In this document: in pieces, positions 42,971 through 54,433 of the stretch | Position numbering within the stretch: the stretch's first letter is position 1 | Layout: each line of letters opens with the position of its first letter | DNA from: Stutzerimonas urumqiensis | GTDB lineage: Bacteria > Pseudomonadota > Gammaproteobacteria > Pseudomonadales > Pseudomonadaceae | Direction: 5' to 3' | Assembly (NCBI RefSeq): GCF_003640395.1 | Contig: NZ_RBZQ01000001.1 | Location: forward strand, 496,001 to 560,000 | Length of the DNA stretch: 64,000 bases | Notes under the pieces: generated by a model | Database searches by the model: none | Told to the model about the DNA's origin: nothing | The model's input: the letters and a program-made list of their open reading frames with translations, nothing else | Program-made: the position numbers and the translations under genes

Positions 42971-42994
42971 AGCCTGACTGTTTTAATCGGGCTT

Positions 42995-43027
42995 ATAGTT
43001 GATCTATTTACTCGGGAATAGCATAAT
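42995..43027 (+). promoter_or_regulatory. iscR promoter with type 1 IscR-binding site
   Basis: ATAGTTGATCTATTTACTCG at 42995-43014, continuing to GGGAATA, fits the type 1 IscR box for the [2Fe-2S] form. It overlaps a -35 (TTGATC, 42999) and precedes a -10 (CATAAT, 43022) at 17-base spacing. This implies autorepression of the operon when clusters are plentiful. Confidence 0.75.
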
Positions 43028-43060
43028 CGCGCCATCTAAAAGCAGCTTTGGTGCGAACCG

Positions 43061-43555
43061 ATGCGACTTACCACCAAGGGCCGTTACGCCGTCACTGCAA
43101 TGCTGGATCTTGCGCTGCATGCTCAGCACGGTCCGGTGTCGCTGGCGGATATCTCCGAGCGGCAGGGCATATCGCTCTCTTATCTCGAGCAACTCTTCGC
43201 CAAGCTGCGCAGAGGCAGCCTTGTAACAAGCGTAAGGGGGCCCGGCGGCGGTTATCAGCTTTCGCGTGACATGAAAGGCATTCAGGTCGCGCAAGTGATC
43301 GATGCGGTCAACGAGTCTGTCGATGCGACGCGGTGCCAGGGGTTGGGCGACTGTCATTCCGGTGATACCTGCCTCACGCACCACTTATGGTGCGACCTGA
43401 GCGAGCAGATCCATGACTTCTTGAGCAGCATCAGCCTCGCTGATCTGGTCATGCGGCGGGAGGTCCAGGAGGTTGCCCTCCGCCAGGATCTACGGCGCGC
43501 CAAAGGGGCTTCCGTTCGCCCGCTTGAAAAAATCGAAGCGTCCGCCATCGAGTGA
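43061..43555 (+). CDS. iscR: IscR, Fe-S-sensing Rrf2 regulator
   Basis: 164-residue Rrf2-family repressor that carries a [2Fe-2S] cluster and controls Fe-S assembly genes. N-terminal winged HTH ([41 protein letters not shown]). Cluster ligands follow C-x5-C-x5-C-x2-H in [18 protein letters not shown]. First gene of the isc operon, with its own IscR box upstream. Confidence 0.97.
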   Translation: MRLTTKGRYAVTAMLDLALHAQHGPVSLADISERQGISLSYLEQLFAKLRRGSLVTSVRGPGGGYQLSRDMKGIQVAQVIDAVNESVDATRCQGLGDCHSGDTCLTHHLWCDLSEQIHDFLSSISLADLVMRREVQEVALRQDLRRAKGASVRPLEKIEASAIE

Positions 43556-43585
43556 GCAGGACGCCGCCTGATAAAGGAGACAACC

Positions 43586-44800
43586 ATGCAATTGCCGATT
43601 TACCTGGATTACTCCGCGACTACGCCCGTTGACCCGCGCGTGGCGCAGAAGATGATCGAATGCCTGACCATGGAGGGCAACTTCGGTAATGCCGCCTCGC
43701 GCTCGCACCTGTTTGGCTGGCGTGCCGAGGAAGCCGTCGAGAATGCCCGGCATCAGGTGGCCGATCTGGTCAATGCCGATCCGCGAGAGATCGTCTGGAC
43801 CTCGGGGGCTACCGAGTCCGACAACCTGGCCCTCAAAGGCGTCGCGCATTTCTATGCCTCGAAGGGCAAGCACATCGTGACCACGAAGATCGAGCACAAG
43901 GCGGTTCTCGATACCGCTCGCCAGCTCGAACGCGAGGGCTTCGAGGTGACTTACCTGGAGCCGGGCGAAGACGGCCTCATCACACCGGCAATGGTCGAGG
44001 CGGCATTGCGTGACGACACGATCCTCGTGTCGGTCATGCATGTGAACAACGAGATCGGTACCATCAATGATATTGCGGGCATCGGTGAAATCACCCGGGC
44101 CCGCGGGATCCTGTTCCATGTCGATGCCGCGCAATCGGCTGGCAAGACCGAGATCGACCTCGAACGCATGAAGGTCGACCTGATGTCCTTCTCTGCGCAC
44201 AAGGCTTACGGACCCAAGGGCGTGGGAGCGCTCTATGTACGTCGCAAGCCGCGTGTAAGGCTCGAGGCACAGATGCACGGCGGTGGACACGAGCGCGGCA
44301 TGCGCTCAGGCACGCTGGCGACTCATCAGTTGGTCGGCATGGGTGAGGCGTTCCATCTCGCCAAGCAGGAAATGGCGAGCGAGAACGAGCGTATCAAGCG
44401 TCTGCGGGATCGTTTCTACAAGCAGGTCGAGCACCTGGAAGAGCTCTACGTCAATGGCAGCATGACGCAGCGCGTGCCGCACAACCTCAACCTGAGCTTC
44501 AACTACGTCGAGGGCGAGTCGCTGATCATGGCGCTGAAGGACCTCGCCGTCTCGTCCGGCTCGGCGTGCACGTCGGCATCGCTCGAGCCGTCCTATGTCC
44601 TGCGGGCCCTTGGGCGAAACGACGAGCTCGCGCACAGCTCCATCCGCTTCACGTTCGGTCGCTTCACGACCGAGGAAGAAGTCGATTATGCCGCGAGCAA
44701 GATCAGCGAGGCGGTGACCAAGCTGCGTGAGCTGTCGCCGCTCTGGGATATGTACAAGGACGGCGTCGATATTTCCAAGGTCGAGTGGCAGGCCCACTGA
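43586..44800 (+). CDS. iscS: IscS, cysteine desulfurase
   Basis: PLP enzyme that takes sulfur from cysteine for Fe-S clusters and tRNA thiolation. 404 residues. PLP Lys in [10 protein letters not shown]; persulfide Cys in [14 protein letters not shown] terminus [21 protein letters not shown] precedes the ATG. Second gene of the operon. Confidence 0.98.
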   Translation: MQLPIYLDYSATTPVDPRVAQKMIECLTMEGNFGNAASRSHLFGWRAEEAVENARHQVADLVNADPREIVWTSGATESDNLALKGVAHFYASKGKHIVTTKIEHKAVLDTARQLEREGFEVTYLEPGEDGLITPAMVEAALRDDTILVSVMHVNNEIGTINDIAGIGEITRARGILFHVDAAQSAGKTEIDLERMKVDLMSFSAHKAYGPKGVGALYVRRKPRVRLEAQMHGGGHERGMRSGTLATHQLVGMGEAFHLAKQEMASENERIKRLRDRFYKQVEHLEELYVNGSMTQRVPHNLNLSFNYVEGESLIMALKDLAVSSGSACTSASLEPSYVLRALGRNDELAHSSIRFTFGRFTTEEEVDYAASKISEAVTKLRELSPLWDMYKDGVDISKVEWQAH

Positions 44801-44845
44801 CCGTTCGGTCGCCACGACTTCTGCCCGTTTCAAGAGGATTGCATC

Positions 44846-45232
44846 ATGGCTTACAGCGACAAGGTCATTGACCACTACGAAAACCCGCGCAACGTCGGCA
44901 AGTTCGACGCGCAGGCCCCCGACATCGGCACCGGCATGGTGGGTGCGCCCGCGTGTGGCGACGTCATGCGCTTGCAGATCAAGGTCAACGAGCAGGGCAT
45001 CATCGAAGACGCCAAGTTCAAGACCTACGGCTGCGGCTCGGCGATCGCCTCGAGCTCACTGGCGACCGAATGGATGAAGGGCAAGACGCTCGAAGAAGCC
45101 GAGACGATCAAGAACACCCAGCTCGCCGAAGAGCTGGCGCTGCCCCCGGTGAAGATCCATTGCTCGGTGTTGGCCGAGGATGCCATCAAGGCGGCGGTGC
45201 GCGACTATCGCGCCAAGAAAGGCCTGCTCTGA
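44846..45232 (+). CDS. iscU: IscU, Fe-S cluster scaffold
   Basis: 128-residue scaffold on which clusters are assembled. Three conserved Cys are in GAPACGDVM, YGCGSAIASSS and KIHCSVLAEDAI; the HscA-binding LPPVK motif is present. Follows iscS and precedes iscA by nine bases. Confidence 0.98.
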   Translation: MAYSDKVIDHYENPRNVGKFDAQAPDIGTGMVGAPACGDVMRLQIKVNEQGIIEDAKFKTYGCGSAIASSSLATEWMKGKTLEEAETIKNTQLAEELALPPVKIHCSVLAEDAIKAAVRDYRAKKGLL

Positions 45233-45241
45233 GGAGGAACC

Positions 45242-45565
45242 ATGGCAATCAGCATGACGCCCGCGGCGGCCCAGCATGTCCGACGTTCGCTGGATGGTCG
45301 CGGCAAGGGTGAGGGCATTCGGCTCGGTGTGCGCACGACCGGCTGTTCCGGTCTGGCGTACGTGCTCGAGTTCGTCGATGAGGCGGCTAGCGAGGACATG
45401 GTTTTCGAAAGCCATGGCGTCAAGGTCATCATCGACCCGAAGAGCTTGGTGTACCTCGATGGCACTGAACTCGACTTCGTACGGGAAGGGCTGAACGAAG
45501 GTTTCAAGTTCAACAATCCGAACGTTCGCGGCGAGTGCGGTTGCGGCGAAAGCTTTAATATTTGA
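45242..45565 (+). CDS. iscA: IscA, A-type Fe-S carrier
   Basis: 107-residue carrier with three conserved Cys in TTGCSGLAY and [17 protein letters not shown] upstream of the ATG. Its stop lies close to the GTG start of hscB. Confidence 0.97.
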   Translation: MAISMTPAAAQHVRRSLDGRGKGEGIRLGVRTTGCSGLAYVLEFVDEAASEDMVFESHGVKVIIDPKSLVYLDGTELDFVREGLNEGFKFNNPNVRGECGCGESFNI

Positions 45566-45573
45566 GGCCGCTC

Positions 45574-46095
45574 GTGGGTAAACCCTGCTATTTCGCGCTG
45601 TTCGATTTACAGCCGAGCTTTGAGCTCGACCGTGACCAGTTGGCGACGAAGTATCGCGAGCTTGCGCGCGAGACCCATCCTGACCGCTTCGCGGCTGAAA
45701 GCGACCAGCGCCAGCGTGAGGCCGTCGAGCGCTCCGCGGACCTGAACGAGGCGTACCAGACGCTGCGCAATCCAACCAGTCGAGCACGCTACCTGCTGAG
45801 CCTCGATGGTACGGAGTTGCCGCTCGAGGCGACTGTGCAGGACACCGAGTTCCTGTTTCAGCAGCTGCAATGGCGCGAGGAGCTCGAAGCACTGCAGGAT
45901 GGCGCGGACATGGACGGCATCGCCTCGTTCAAGGCCCGCTTGACCCAGGCCCAGAACGAGTTGCACGACGCCTTCTCATCGGCGTGGGCCGACACGACCA
46001 GGCGCCCTGATACCGAGCGCCTGGTTCGACGCATGCAGTTTCTCGACAAGCTTGCGGCCCAGGTGCGGCAGCTCGAAGAGCGCCTCGACGACTAA
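45574..46095 (+). CDS. hscB: HscB, J-domain co-chaperone
   Basis: 173-residue J protein that brings IscU to HscA. J domain with HPD in ETHPDRFA; C-terminal IscU-binding helices ([15 protein letters not shown]). The GTG at 45574 gives [14 protein letters not shown], the family start, with GAGG upstream; a TTG four codons earlier would overlap iscA. Confidence 0.95.
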   Translation: MGKPCYFALFDLQPSFELDRDQLATKYRELARETHPDRFAAESDQRQREAVERSADLNEAYQTLRNPTSRARYLLSLDGTELPLEATVQDTEFLFQQLQWREELEALQDGADMDGIASFKARLTQAQNELHDAFSSAWADTTRRPDTERLVRRMQFLDKLAAQVRQLEERLDD

Positions 46096-46118
46096 CCTAA
46101 CGGCTGACGCGTATTCAC

Positions 46119-47981
46119 ATGGCATTACTTCAGATAGCCGAGCCCGGACAGAGCCCGAAACCGCATCAGCGCAGATTGGCTGTGGGCATCGACCTCGGAA
46201 CAACCAACTCATTGGTCGCGGCCGTACGAAGCGGCGTGGCGGAAGCGCTGGCGGATGACTCCGGGGCGGTCATTCTACCCTCGGTGGTCCGCTATCTCGC
46301 CGAGCGCACGGAAGTGGGCGCGTCGGCCAAAGACGCCGCTTCGGCAGACCCGTTTAATACCATGACGTCGGTGAAGCGGCTGATGGGCCGGGGCATGGGC
46401 GACATTACCCGCATGGCTGGGCAGCTTCCGTATCGGTTCAGCGCGGGCGATTCCGGTATGCCCTTCATCGAGACGGCTCAAGGCCCCAAGAGCCCGGTCG
46501 AAGTCTCCGCCGATATCCTTAGAACCTTGCGCGAGCGGGCCGAGGCCACGCTTGGCGGAGAGCTCGTCGGTGCGGTCATCACCGTGCCGGCCTACTTCGA
46601 CGATGCTCAGCGACAGGCCACCAAAGATGCGGCCCAGATCGCCGGGCTGAACGTTCTCCGGTTGCTCAACGAACCCACCGCCGCCGCCGTCGCCTATGGG
46701 CTGGATCGCGGCGCCGAGGGAATCGTGGCGATCTATGACTTGGGCGGTGGCACGTTCGATATTTCGATCCTGCGCCTCTCCAAGGGAGTCTTCGAGGTGC
46801 TGGCCACGGGTGGTGACACCGCGCTTGGCGGGGATGACTTCGACCACGCTGTAGCCGGCTGGATAGCCGCCCAGGCAGGCCTTGGTGAGCAGCTCGACGC
46901 CGGTCAGTGGCGCACGTTGATGCAGCAAGCCTGTGCCGCCAAGGAGCGGTTGAGTCGTGATGCCGAGGTCGTGATTCGCTTCGGGGACTGGCAAGGGTGC
47001 CTGACGCGACAGGTTCTCAACGAGCTGATCGGTCCGTTCGTCGCGCGCAGTCTCAAAGCCTGCCGGCGTGCGATGCGTGACGCCGAGGTGGACGCGCAAG
47101 AGATTTCGGCGGTCGTCATGGTGGGGGGCTCGACGCGCGTCCCGCATGTACGCGAGCAAGTGGCTTCGTTGTTCGGGCGCGAGCCGCTGACTGACATCGA
47201 TCCGGATAAAGTGGTTGCCATCGGTGCGGCGATTCAGGCCGAGACGCTTGCGGGTAATAACCGCGACGGCGAGGAGCTGCTGCTGCTCGACGTCATCCCG
47301 CTCTCGCTCGGATTGGAGACGATGGGTGGTCTGATGGAAAAGGTCATTCCCCGCAATACCACCATTCCGGTCGCGCGCGCCCAGGAATTCACCACCTATA
47401 AAGATGGCCAGACGGCGATCATGATCCATGTCCTGCAGGGCGAACGAGAGCTGGTTGCCGATTGCCGATCCTTGGCGCGCTTCGAGCTGCGAGGTATCCC
47501 GCCGATGGTGGCCGGCGCGGCCAAGGTTCGGGTGACCTTTCAGGTCGACGCCGATGGACTGTTGCAGGTGTCGGCTCGGGAAGTCGCGTCGGGTGTCCAG
47601 GCCAGCGTTCAGGTCAAGCCATCCTATGGGCTGTCCGACGCGGAGATTGCCCGCATGCTCGAGGATTCCTTCCGCAGCGCCGACGTGGACAAGTCCGCCC
47701 GAGCCTTGCGTGAACAGCAAGTGGATGCTCGCCGTCTGATCGAGGCGGTCGAATCGGCGCTGGCTGCCGATGGGGATAGGCTCCTCGATCAGGAGGAGCG
47801 CGAAGCCATCGAAGATCAGCTCGATCGCCTGCGGGGGCTGCTCGATAGCTCGGATGCGATCGCGATCGAGCAGCAGGCCAAGACGGTCACCCAGATTACC
47901 GATGCGTTCGCCGCGCGACGCATGAACGCGACCGTCAGTGCCGCCTTGTCCGGGCGGCGGGTCAACGACATCGAGGATTGA
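46119..47981 (+). CDS. hscA: HscA, Hsp70-type chaperone for Fe-S assembly
   Basis: 620-residue Hsp70 that releases clusters from IscU. ATPase motifs [28 protein letters not shown] and [14 protein letters not shown]; substrate domain with [14 protein letters not shown]. In operon between hscB and fdx. Confidence 0.97.
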   Translation: MALLQIAEPGQSPKPHQRRLAVGIDLGTTNSLVAAVRSGVAEALADDSGAVILPSVVRYLAERTEVGASAKDAASADPFNTMTSVKRLMGRGMGDITRMAGQLPYRFSAGDSGMPFIETAQGPKSPVEVSADILRTLRERAEATLGGELVGAVITVPAYFDDAQRQATKDAAQIAGLNVLRLLNEPTAAAVAYGLDRGAEGIVAIYDLGGGTFDISILRLSKGVFEVLATGGDTALGGDDFDHAVAGWIAAQAGLGEQLDAGQWRTLMQQACAAKERLSRDAEVVIRFGDWQGCLTRQVLNELIGPFVARSLKACRRAMRDAEVDAQEISAVVMVGGSTRVPHVREQVASLFGREPLTDIDPDKVVAIGAAIQAETLAGNNRDGEELLLLDVIPLSLGLETMGGLMEKVIPRNTTIPVARAQEFTTYKDGQTAIMIHVLQGERELVADCRSLARFELRGIPPMVAGAAKVRVTFQVDADGLLQVSAREVASGVQASVQVKPSYGLSDAEIARMLEDSFRSADVDKSARALREQQVDARRLIEAVESALAADGDRLLDQEEREAIEDQLDRLRGLLDSSDAIAIEQQAKTVTQITDAFAARRMNATVSAALSGRRVNDIED

Positions 47982-47983
47982 AC

Positions 47984-48322
47984 ATGCCGCAACTTATTTT
48001 TCTCCCGCATGCCGAGCACTGCCCGGAAGGCGCTGTGCTGGAAGCCAACGAGGGGGAGACGGTACTCGATGCTGCGCTCCGTCATGGCATCGATATCGAG
48101 CATGCCTGCGAAAAGTCTTGCGCCTGCACGACCTGCCACGTCGTGATTCGGGAAGGCTTCGAGTCGCTCGAGTCCTCGGACGAGCTGGAAGACGACATGC
48201 TGGACAAGGCCTGGGGGCTGGAGCCGACGTCACGTCTATCGTGCCAGGCGGTCGTAAGCGATTCGGACCTCGTGATCGAAATACCGCGCTATACCATCAA
48301 CCAGGTTTCGGAAGGGCACTGA
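47984..48322 (+). CDS. fdx: Fdx, ISC-type [2Fe-2S] ferredoxin
   Basis: 112-residue ferredoxin that donates electrons in cluster assembly. Ligands are C-x5-C-x2-C in ACEKSCACTTCHV and a distal Cys in SRLSCQAVV. The ATG at 47984 is used; a TTG two codons earlier overlaps the hscA stop. The stop overlaps the iscX start (TGATG). Confidence 0.96.
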   Translation: MPQLIFLPHAEHCPEGAVLEANEGETVLDAALRHGIDIEHACEKSCACTTCHVVIREGFESLESSDELEDDMLDKAWGLEPTSRLSCQAVVSDSDLVIEIPRYTINQVSEGH

Positions 48323-48525
48323 TGCAAGGGCTCAAATGGGGCGACGTCCAGGACATAGCGGTGGCGCTCGCCGACACTCATTCGACTGTCGATCCGCGGT
48401 ATGTGAATTTCGTCGAGTTGCATCGGTGGATCATCGCGTTGCCGGAGTTCGCCGACGATCCGTCCCGCGGCGGCGAGAAGGTACTCGAGGCCATCCAGGC
48501 CGCCTGGATCGAAGAGATGGACTGA
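48322..48525 (+). CDS. iscX: IscX
   Basis: 67-residue acidic protein that binds IscS and modulates cluster assembly. Recognised by MQGLKWGDVQDIAVALADTH and the VNFVELHRWI region. Last gene of the isc operon, translationally coupled to fdx. Confidence 0.95.
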   Translation: MQGLKWGDVQDIAVALADTHSTVDPRYVNFVELHRWIIALPEFADDPSRGGEKVLEAIQAAWIEEMD

Positions 48526-48569
48526 TGTCTTGGGGCTTTTGCCCGATCGGAGTTTATGCAACCGCCAGG

Positions 48570-48598
48570 ACCCGCGTATAATTCGCGGGTTTAATTTT
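48570..48598 (+). terminator. isc operon terminator (overlaps a TATAAT box)
   Basis: ACCCGCG TATAATT CGCGGGT then TTAATTTTT: a 7-bp stem plus T-rich tail, 45 bases after iscX. The loop reads TATAAT, so the same bases may serve as the -10 of an ndk promoter. Confidence 0.7.
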
Positions 48599-48627
48599 TG
48601 CCAAATCCCAACTTTTGGAGTCGCTAC

Positions 48628-49059
48628 ATGGCTGTCGAACGTACCCTGTCCATCATCAAGCCCGATGCCGTTGCCAAGAATGTCGTCGGCGAAATCATCA
48701 CCCGCTTCGAAAAGGCGGGCCTGCGGGTCGTTGCCGCCAAGATGGTTCAGCTGTCCGAGCGGGAAGCCGGTGGCTTTTACGCCGAGCACAAGGAGCGTCC
48801 GTTCTACAAGGATCTGGTTGCTTTCATGACCTCGGGCCCGGTGGTCGTGCAGGTTCTGGAAGGTGAGGATGCGATTGCCAAGAACCGCCAGCTGATGGGC
48901 GCAACCGATCCGAAGAAGGCCGACGCTGGCACGATTCGCGCCGATTTCGCGGTTTCCATCGACGAGAACGCCGTGCACGGTTCCGATTCCGAAGCGTCAG
49001 CTGCACGCGAGATCGCCTACTTCTTCGCCGCCACCGAAGTGTGCGCGCGCATTCGCTGA
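48628..49059 (+). CDS. ndk: Ndk, nucleoside diphosphate kinase
   Basis: 143-residue enzyme balancing nucleoside triphosphates. Start [18 protein letters not shown]; catalytic His in [23 protein letters not shown] precedes the ATG. Just downstream of the isc terminator. Confidence 0.98.
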   Translation: MAVERTLSIIKPDAVAKNVVGEIITRFEKAGLRVVAAKMVQLSEREAGGFYAEHKERPFYKDLVAFMTSGPVVVQVLEGEDAIAKNRQLMGATDPKKADAGTIRADFAVSIDENAVHGSDSEASAAREIAYFFAATEVCARIR

Positions 49060-49076
49060 TCAGCGAAGGTGAATCC

Positions 49077-50216
49077 ATGAATGCATCGACCGGTAAGGTG
49101 AATCTGCTGGGGCTTACCCAGCCGCAGATGGAGAGTTTCTTCGAGCAGATCGGAGAGAAGCGCTTCCGTGCCGGGCAGGTCATGAAGTGGATTCACCATT
49201 TCGGCATCGATGATTTCGATGCCATGTCCAACATCGGCAAGGCGCTGCGCGAAAAGCTGAAGGCGAATGCCGAAGTTCGCGGTCCGGAAGTTGTCAGCGA
49301 GGACATCTCCGCCGATGGCACCCGCAAATGGGTGGTACGCGTCGCATCCGGCAGCTGTGTCGAGACCGTCTACATTCCCCAGGCGGGGCGCGGCACGCTC
49401 TGCGTGTCATCGCAGGCCGGCTGCGCGCTCGACTGCAGCTTCTGCTCGACCGGCAAGCAAGGTTTCAACAGCAACCTCACGGCCGCCGAGGTCATCGGGC
49501 AGGTGTGGATTGCCAATCGGTCGTTCGGCACCGTCCCGGCGAAGATCGACCGTGCCATCACCAACGTCGTGATGATGGGCATGGGCGAGCCGCTGCTGAA
49601 CTTCGACAACGTCGTCTCGGCCATGCATATCATGATGGACGACCTGGGCTACGGTATTTCGAAGCGCAAGGTCACGCTGTCGACGTCTGGCGTCGTGCCG
49701 ATGATCGAAGAGCTGGGCAAGGTAATCGACGTATCGCTGGCCCTTTCCCTGCATGCGCCCAATGATGCACTGCGCAATGAGCTGGTTCCGATCAACCGCA
49801 AGTACCCCTTGGCCATGCTGCTGGAAGCTTGCCAGCGCTACATCAGCGGCTTGGGTGAGAAGCGTGTGCTGACGATCGAATACACGCTGCTCAAAGGCGT
49901 GAACGATCAGCCGGAGCATGCCGAGCAGATGATCGAACTGCTGGCGAAGATTCCCTGCAAGATCAACCTGATTCCGTTCAACCCGTTTCCTCATTCGGGT
50001 TATGAACGTCCAAGCAACAATGCCATCCGACGTTTTCAGGACATGCTGCACAAGGCCGGACACAACGTTACGGTTCGTACGACTCGCGGTGACGATATCG
50101 ATGCCGCCTGTGGACAGCTGGTCGGACAGGTGGCCGACCGGACCCGCAGAAGCGAACGGTACATTGCCGTTCGGCAACTACCGGCAGATGGTGCGCCAGC
50201 CGCCAGCCAGTCCTGA
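49077..50216 (+). CDS. rlmN: RlmN, 23S rRNA/tRNA (adenine-2-C2)-methyltransferase
   Basis: Radical-SAM methyltransferase for A2503 of 23S rRNA and A37 of tRNAs. 379 residues. Radical SAM C-x3-C-x2-C in [11 protein letters not shown] near residue 118; the second catalytic Cys is in the C-terminal [20 protein letters not shown] precedes ATG. Confidence 0.97.
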   Translation: MNASTGKVNLLGLTQPQMESFFEQIGEKRFRAGQVMKWIHHFGIDDFDAMSNIGKALREKLKANAEVRGPEVVSEDISADGTRKWVVRVASGSCVETVYIPQAGRGTLCVSSQAGCALDCSFCSTGKQGFNSNLTAAEVIGQVWIANRSFGTVPAKIDRAITNVVMMGMGEPLLNFDNVVSAMHIMMDDLGYGISKRKVTLSTSGVVPMIEELGKVIDVSLALSLHAPNDALRNELVPINRKYPLAMLLEACQRYISGLGEKRVLTIEYTLLKGVNDQPEHAEQMIELLAKIPCKINLIPFNPFPHSGYERPSNNAIRRFQDMLHKAGHNVTVRTTRGDDIDAACGQLVGQVADRTRRSERYIAVRQLPADGAPAASQS

Positions 50217-50230
50217 TGATAGGAGTCTTC

Positions 50231-50989
50231 ATGTCGTTGCGCGCTGCGCTTGCTCTTTCCGTTTTGGTGTCCTTGTCCGGCTGCGTTTCCAGCGGTCAGG
50301 TCGATCCGCTCAGTACCGAGTCCGGTCGCGAGGAGGCGCGTAGAGCCTACGTTCAGCTTGGCCTGGGCTACCTGAAGCAAGGCGATCCGGAACGGGCCAA
50401 GGCTCCATTGAGCAAGGCGCTCGAGCTGGATCCATCGAATGCCAATGCCCATGCGGCATTGGCACTCGTCTTCCAGACGCAAATGGAAGCGGAGCTGGCC
50501 GACAAGCACTATCGTGAAGCGCTCCAACGCAGCGATGACGCACGCATTCTGAACAATTACGGAAGCTTCCTGTTCGAACAGGGGCGCTACGAAGAAGCGC
50601 TCGCCCGGTTCGAGCAGGCCTCAAAGGATACGCTCTACGACGAGCGTTCCCACGTATTCGAAAACATGGGGCTCACGGCGCTGAAGCTCGGACGCAAGGA
50701 GCAGGCGCGCAAGTATTTCGCCCGTGCCGTGCGCCTCAACGCCAGGCAGCAGGGTGCATTGCTGGAACTTGCGTCCCTGGCTTACGAGAGCAAGGACTAC
50801 GTGCCGGCCAAGGAGTATTACGACCGCTTCGTGCGGTTGGGGGAAGAGAATGCCAGAAGCCTGTTGCTCGGCATTCGCCTCGCAGACATCTTCCAAAAGC
50901 CGAGCGACGCCGCGAGCCTGGGGCTGCGGCTACAGCGCCTATACCCTTCCTCGGCTGAATATCGAACCTATCTGTCGGAGCAACGATGA
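50231..50989 (+). CDS. pilF: PilF/PilW, type IV pilus biogenesis lipoprotein
   Basis: 252-residue outer-membrane pilotin lipoprotein for the PilQ secretin. Lipobox LSGC, then tandem TPR repeats (AYVQLGLGYLKQGDPERAK, then LSKALELDPSNANAHAALA). AGGAG precedes ATG. Overlaps rodZ (ATGA). Confidence 0.94.
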   Translation: MSLRAALALSVLVSLSGCVSSGQVDPLSTESGREEARRAYVQLGLGYLKQGDPERAKAPLSKALELDPSNANAHAALALVFQTQMEAELADKHYREALQRSDDARILNNYGSFLFEQGRYEEALARFEQASKDTLYDERSHVFENMGLTALKLGRKEQARKYFARAVRLNARQQGALLELASLAYESKDYVPAKEYYDRFVRLGEENARSLLLGIRLADIFQKPSDAASLGLRLQRLYPSSAEYRTYLSEQR

Positions 50990-51987
50990 AGCCATCGTTA
51001 CCTGAAACTGCAACTGCGTCGGACACGGTCAACCCCGGCGATACGCTGCGCATGGCCCGGGAGGAAAAAGGCTGGTCGCTATCGGCGGTTTCGCTCCAGC
51101 TGAACCTGCCGGAACGTTCGCTGATCCAGATCGAAGCCGGTGATTTCTCCAAAATGCCCGGCCATACCTTTGCGCGTGGCTATGTCCGGGCCTATGCCAA
51201 ATTGCTTGGATTGGATCAGAACCGCCTGGTCAACGAATTCGATCGCTATACCGGTACCGATGCCACCGGCAGCGACGTGCACAGTCTCGGGCGGATCGAA
51301 GAGCCGACGCGGCTGTCGCACAGCGTGCTGCGTTTCTTCAGCTTCGCCCTGCTGGTATTGCTGGCCGGGGCCGGGTTCCTGTGGTGGCAGGAACAGCCGA
51401 GCCGGGTGACGGACGATCCCGTGGCCATCGAGCATATCGAAGTGGACGGTGCGGACGGCACGACGCAGATCCATGCGCTCGATATGCCCGCCAGCACTGA
51501 CTCTGCTCTGCCCGAAGGGCCCGTTGCAACCGCACCGCCGGCACCGAGCGAAGAAGCCTCGGCACCAGCGCCGGCGGTCGATCCGGCCACGAACGAGCCG
51601 GAGGAGGCTGCCGGTGAGGCAGCGGTCGAATCCGAACAAACGCCAGTGACCGACCGACCGGTTGAAGCCCAGGATGAGGCGGATGCAACAGCGAATACTG
51701 CTCCGACCGTTGACGAGCCGGAACCCGAGGCGGAGCTGGCCGAGGGCGAAGCGCGTCTTGCCCTGAACTTCACCGCCGATTGCTGGGTACGAATCGTCGA
51801 CGCCCAGGGCGACGTACTGCTGAGTCAGCTCGTCAAGGCCGGTGCCGAGCGCATCGTGACCGGTGAGCCGCCCCTGAGCATTCGGCTCGGCTATGCGCGC
51901 GGAGTCGAGTTGGCTTACAACGGCGAAGCCGTCGACCTGGCCCCCTACATCCGTGGCGAAACCGCCAGCCTCAAGCTCGGACAGTGA
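50986..51987 (+). CDS. rodZ: RodZ, cell-shape protein
   Basis: 333-residue bitopic protein linking MreB to the elongasome. Cytosolic Xre-like HTH ([35 protein letters not shown]), one membrane helix near residue 110 ([17 protein letters not shown]), a long Pro/Ala/Glu-rich periplasmic linker and a C-terminal DUF4115 domain ([19 protein letters not shown]). Coupled to pilF. Confidence 0.93.
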   Translation: MKPSLPETATASDTVNPGDTLRMAREEKGWSLSAVSLQLNLPERSLIQIEAGDFSKMPGHTFARGYVRAYAKLLGLDQNRLVNEFDRYTGTDATGSDVHSLGRIEEPTRLSHSVLRFFSFALLVLLAGAGFLWWQEQPSRVTDDPVAIEHIEVDGADGTTQIHALDMPASTDSALPEGPVATAPPAPSEEASAPAPAVDPATNEPEEAAGEAAVESEQTPVTDRPVEAQDEADATANTAPTVDEPEPEAELAEGEARLALNFTADCWVRIVDAQGDVLLSQLVKAGAERIVTGEPPLSIRLGYARGVELAYNGEAVDLAPYIRGETASLKLGQ

Positions 51988-51989
51988 CC

Positions 51990-53102
51990 ATGCATTCCGA
52001 ATCTCCGATAAAACGACGCCACTCCCGGAAGATCTGGGTCGGCAAGGTGCCGGTTGGTGGCGATGCGCCCATCGCGGTGCAGAGCATGACCAATACCGAA
52101 ACCTGTGACGTGGACGCGACCGTCGGCCAGATACGTCGGCTGGAAGCGGCCGGAGCGGACATCGTGCGGGTCTCGGTTCCATCGATGGAGGCGGCCGAGG
52201 CGTTCGGTCGCATCAAGCGGCAGGTCGAGGTGCCGCTGGTCGCTGACATCCACTTCGATTACCAGATCGCATTGCGCGTGGCCGAACTGGGTGTCGATTG
52301 CCTTCGCATCAACCCGGGCAACATCGGTCGCGAGGACCGGGTTCGCGCGGTGGTCGAGGCCGCGAGGGCGCGCGGGATTCCAATCCGCATTGGCGTCAAC
52401 GCGGGTTCGCTCGAGAAGGACCTGCAGAAGAAATACGGCGAGCCGACGCCGCAGGCGCTGGTCGAGTCGGCGCTGCGGCATGTCGAGCACCTGGATCGCC
52501 TCGATTTCAAGGACTTCAAGGTCAGCGTCAAGGCCTCTGATGTGTTCATGGCGGTGGAGGCCTATCGGCTCCTGGCGCGCGAGATCGAGCAACCGCTGCA
52601 CCTGGGTATTACCGAGGCCGGCGGCCTGCGGTCGGGCACGGTCAAATCCGCGGTAGGGCTGGGCATGCTGCTGGCCGACGGCATCGGCGACACCATCCGC
52701 ATTTCGCTCGCGGCCGATCCGGTCGAGGAAATCAAGGTCGGCTTCGACATTCTCAAATCGCTGCGCCTGCGTTCGCGCGGCATCAATTTCATCGCCTGCC
52801 CAAGCTGTTCCCGGCAGAACTTCGATGTCGTCAAAACGATGAACGAGCTGGAGACCCGGCTCGATGATCTTCTGGTGCCGCTGGATGTTGCGGTCATCGG
52901 TTGCGTGGTCAACGGACCGGGAGAGGCCAAGGAGGCGCATATCGGCCTTACGGGCGGTACGCCGAACAATCTGGTTTTCATCGACGGCAAGCCGGCGCAG
53001 AAGCTGACCAACGAAAACCTCGTCAGCGAACTGGAACAGCTGATTCGTCGCAAGGCAGCCGAAAAGGCCGAGGCGGACGCGGCACTCATCGTCCGTAGCT
53101 GA
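51990..53102 (+). CDS. ispG: IspG, 4-hydroxy-3-methylbut-2-enyl diphosphate synthase
   Basis: [4Fe-4S] enzyme of the MEP isoprenoid pathway. 370 residues, start [18 protein letters not shown]. Cluster ligands in [10 protein letters not shown] and GCVVNGPGE. An in-frame GTG two codons upstream overlaps the rodZ stop, but the ATG fits the family. Confidence 0.97.
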   Translation: MHSESPIKRRHSRKIWVGKVPVGGDAPIAVQSMTNTETCDVDATVGQIRRLEAAGADIVRVSVPSMEAAEAFGRIKRQVEVPLVADIHFDYQIALRVAELGVDCLRINPGNIGREDRVRAVVEAARARGIPIRIGVNAGSLEKDLQKKYGEPTPQALVESALRHVEHLDRLDFKDFKVSVKASDVFMAVEAYRLLAREIEQPLHLGITEAGGLRSGTVKSAVGLGMLLADGIGDTIRISLAADPVEEIKVGFDILKSLRLRSRGINFIACPSCSRQNFDVVKTMNELETRLDDLLVPLDVAVIGCVVNGPGEAKEAHIGLTGGTPNNLVFIDGKPAQKLTNENLVSELEQLIRRKAAEKAEADAALIVRS

Positions 53103-53116
53103 GTTAAGGATTCCTC

Positions 53117-54433
53117 TTGAGCAAGACGCTGCAAGCCATCCGGGGCATGAACGACATCCTCCCGGGGCAAACGCCGATCTGGCGTTACCTGGAAAATACC
53201 TTTGCGCAATTGCTGAGCAGCTACGGTTATCAGGAGATCCGGCTGCCGATTCTCGAATTCACCGAGCTGTTCGCGCGCGGTATTGGCGAAGGCACCGATG
53301 TAGTCGACAAGGAGATGTACACCTTCCGCGACCGCAACGACGAGTCGCTTACCTTGCGTCCCGAAGGTACGGCTGGTTGCGTGCGTGCGGTGCTCGAGCA
53401 TGGCCTTGCCGGCGGTGGGCAGGTGCAGAAGCTCTGGTACGCCGGTCCGATGTTTCGCTATGAGAAGCCTCAGAAGGGGCGGTATCGCCAGTTCCACCAG
53501 ATCGGCGTCGAGGTGTTCAACCTGCCCGGGCCGGACATCGATGCCGAACTCATCGGGCTGACCGCTCGGCTATGGCGGCAGCTCGGTTTCGGCGAGTCGG
53601 TGCGCCTGGAGCTCAACAGCCTCGGCTCCCCAGAGGCGCGCGCCAATTATCGGGCGGCGCTGGTCGCTTATCTCGAACGGCACGTCGACCAACTGGATGA
53701 AGACAGCCAGCGGCGCCTGACGACCAACCCGCTGCGAATCCTCGACAGCAAGGTGGCCACGACACAGGCCGTGCTGGCGCAGGCACCGCTCCTGCAGGAC
53801 TACCTGGACGATGAATCGCGTGCCCATTTCGATGGCTTGCGCGCGCGGCTCGATGCGATGGGCATCGCCTATGTGGTCAACCCCAAGCTGGTTCGTGGTC
53901 TGGATTACTACGGGCGTACGGTGTTCGAGTGGGTGACCGATCGCCTCGGTGCCCAGGGCACGGTCTGTGCCGGTGGGCGTTATGACGGGCTGGTCAGCCA
54001 GTTTGGCGGCAAGCCCACGCCCGGCGTCGGTTTCGCCATGGGTATCGAGCGCCTTGTCCTGCTGCTGGAAACGCTCCAGCAGGTGCCGGCCACGCTCGAA
54101 GCCTCGCCACATGCGTTCATCTGTGCCTTTGGCGACGCTGCCGAACTGGCCGCAGCCGGCCTGGCGGAGCGTCTGCGCGATGCGTTACCTGGCTTGCGCC
54201 TGTTGGTCAATGCCGGGGGCGGCAGCTTCAAGAGCCAGTTCAAGAAAGCGGACAAGAGCGGTGCCCGATTCGCGCTGATTCTGGGCGACGACGAACTGGG
54301 CGCGCGCGTGGTAGGTTGCAAACCGCTGCGGGACGACGGCGAGCAGCAATCGATCGCATGGGATGCCCTCGGGGATTACCTCGCCCCCTGGGTGGCCTCG
54401 GTCGACGACAAGAACGAAGGAAGACACGAATGA
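53117..54433 (+). CDS. hisS: HisS, histidyl-tRNA synthetase
   Basis: Class II synthetase, 438 residues. TTG start at 53117 gives [18 protein letters not shown]. Motif 2 region [13 protein letters not shown], histidine motifs [15 protein letters not shown] and GGRYDGLV, and C-terminal anticodon domain. AAGGA lies upstream of the TTG. Confidence 0.97.
   Translation: MSKTLQAIRGMNDILPGQTPIWRYLENTFAQLLSSYGYQEIRLPILEFTELFARGIGEGTDVVDKEMYTFRDRNDESLTLRPEGTAGCVRAVLEHGLAGGGQVQKLWYAGPMFRYEKPQKGRYRQFHQIGVEVFNLPGPDIDAELIGLTARLWRQLGFGESVRLELNSLGSPEARANYRAALVAYLERHVDQLDEDSQRRLTTNPLRILDSKVATTQAVLAQAPLLQDYLDDESRAHFDGLRARLDAMGIAYVVNPKLVRGLDYYGRTVFEWVTDRLGAQGTVCAGGRYDGLVSQFGGKPTPGVGFAMGIERLVLLLETLQQVPATLEASPHAFICAFGDAAELAAAGLAERLRDALPGLRLLVNAGGGSFKSQFKKADKSGARFALILGDDELGARVVGCKPLRDDGEQQSIAWDALGDYLAPWVASVDDKNEGRHE

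Noticed and set aside
46275..47720. 481-residue open frame on - opposite hscA
   Set aside because: hscA is a complete Hsp70 inside the isc operon; the antisense frame is a shadow.
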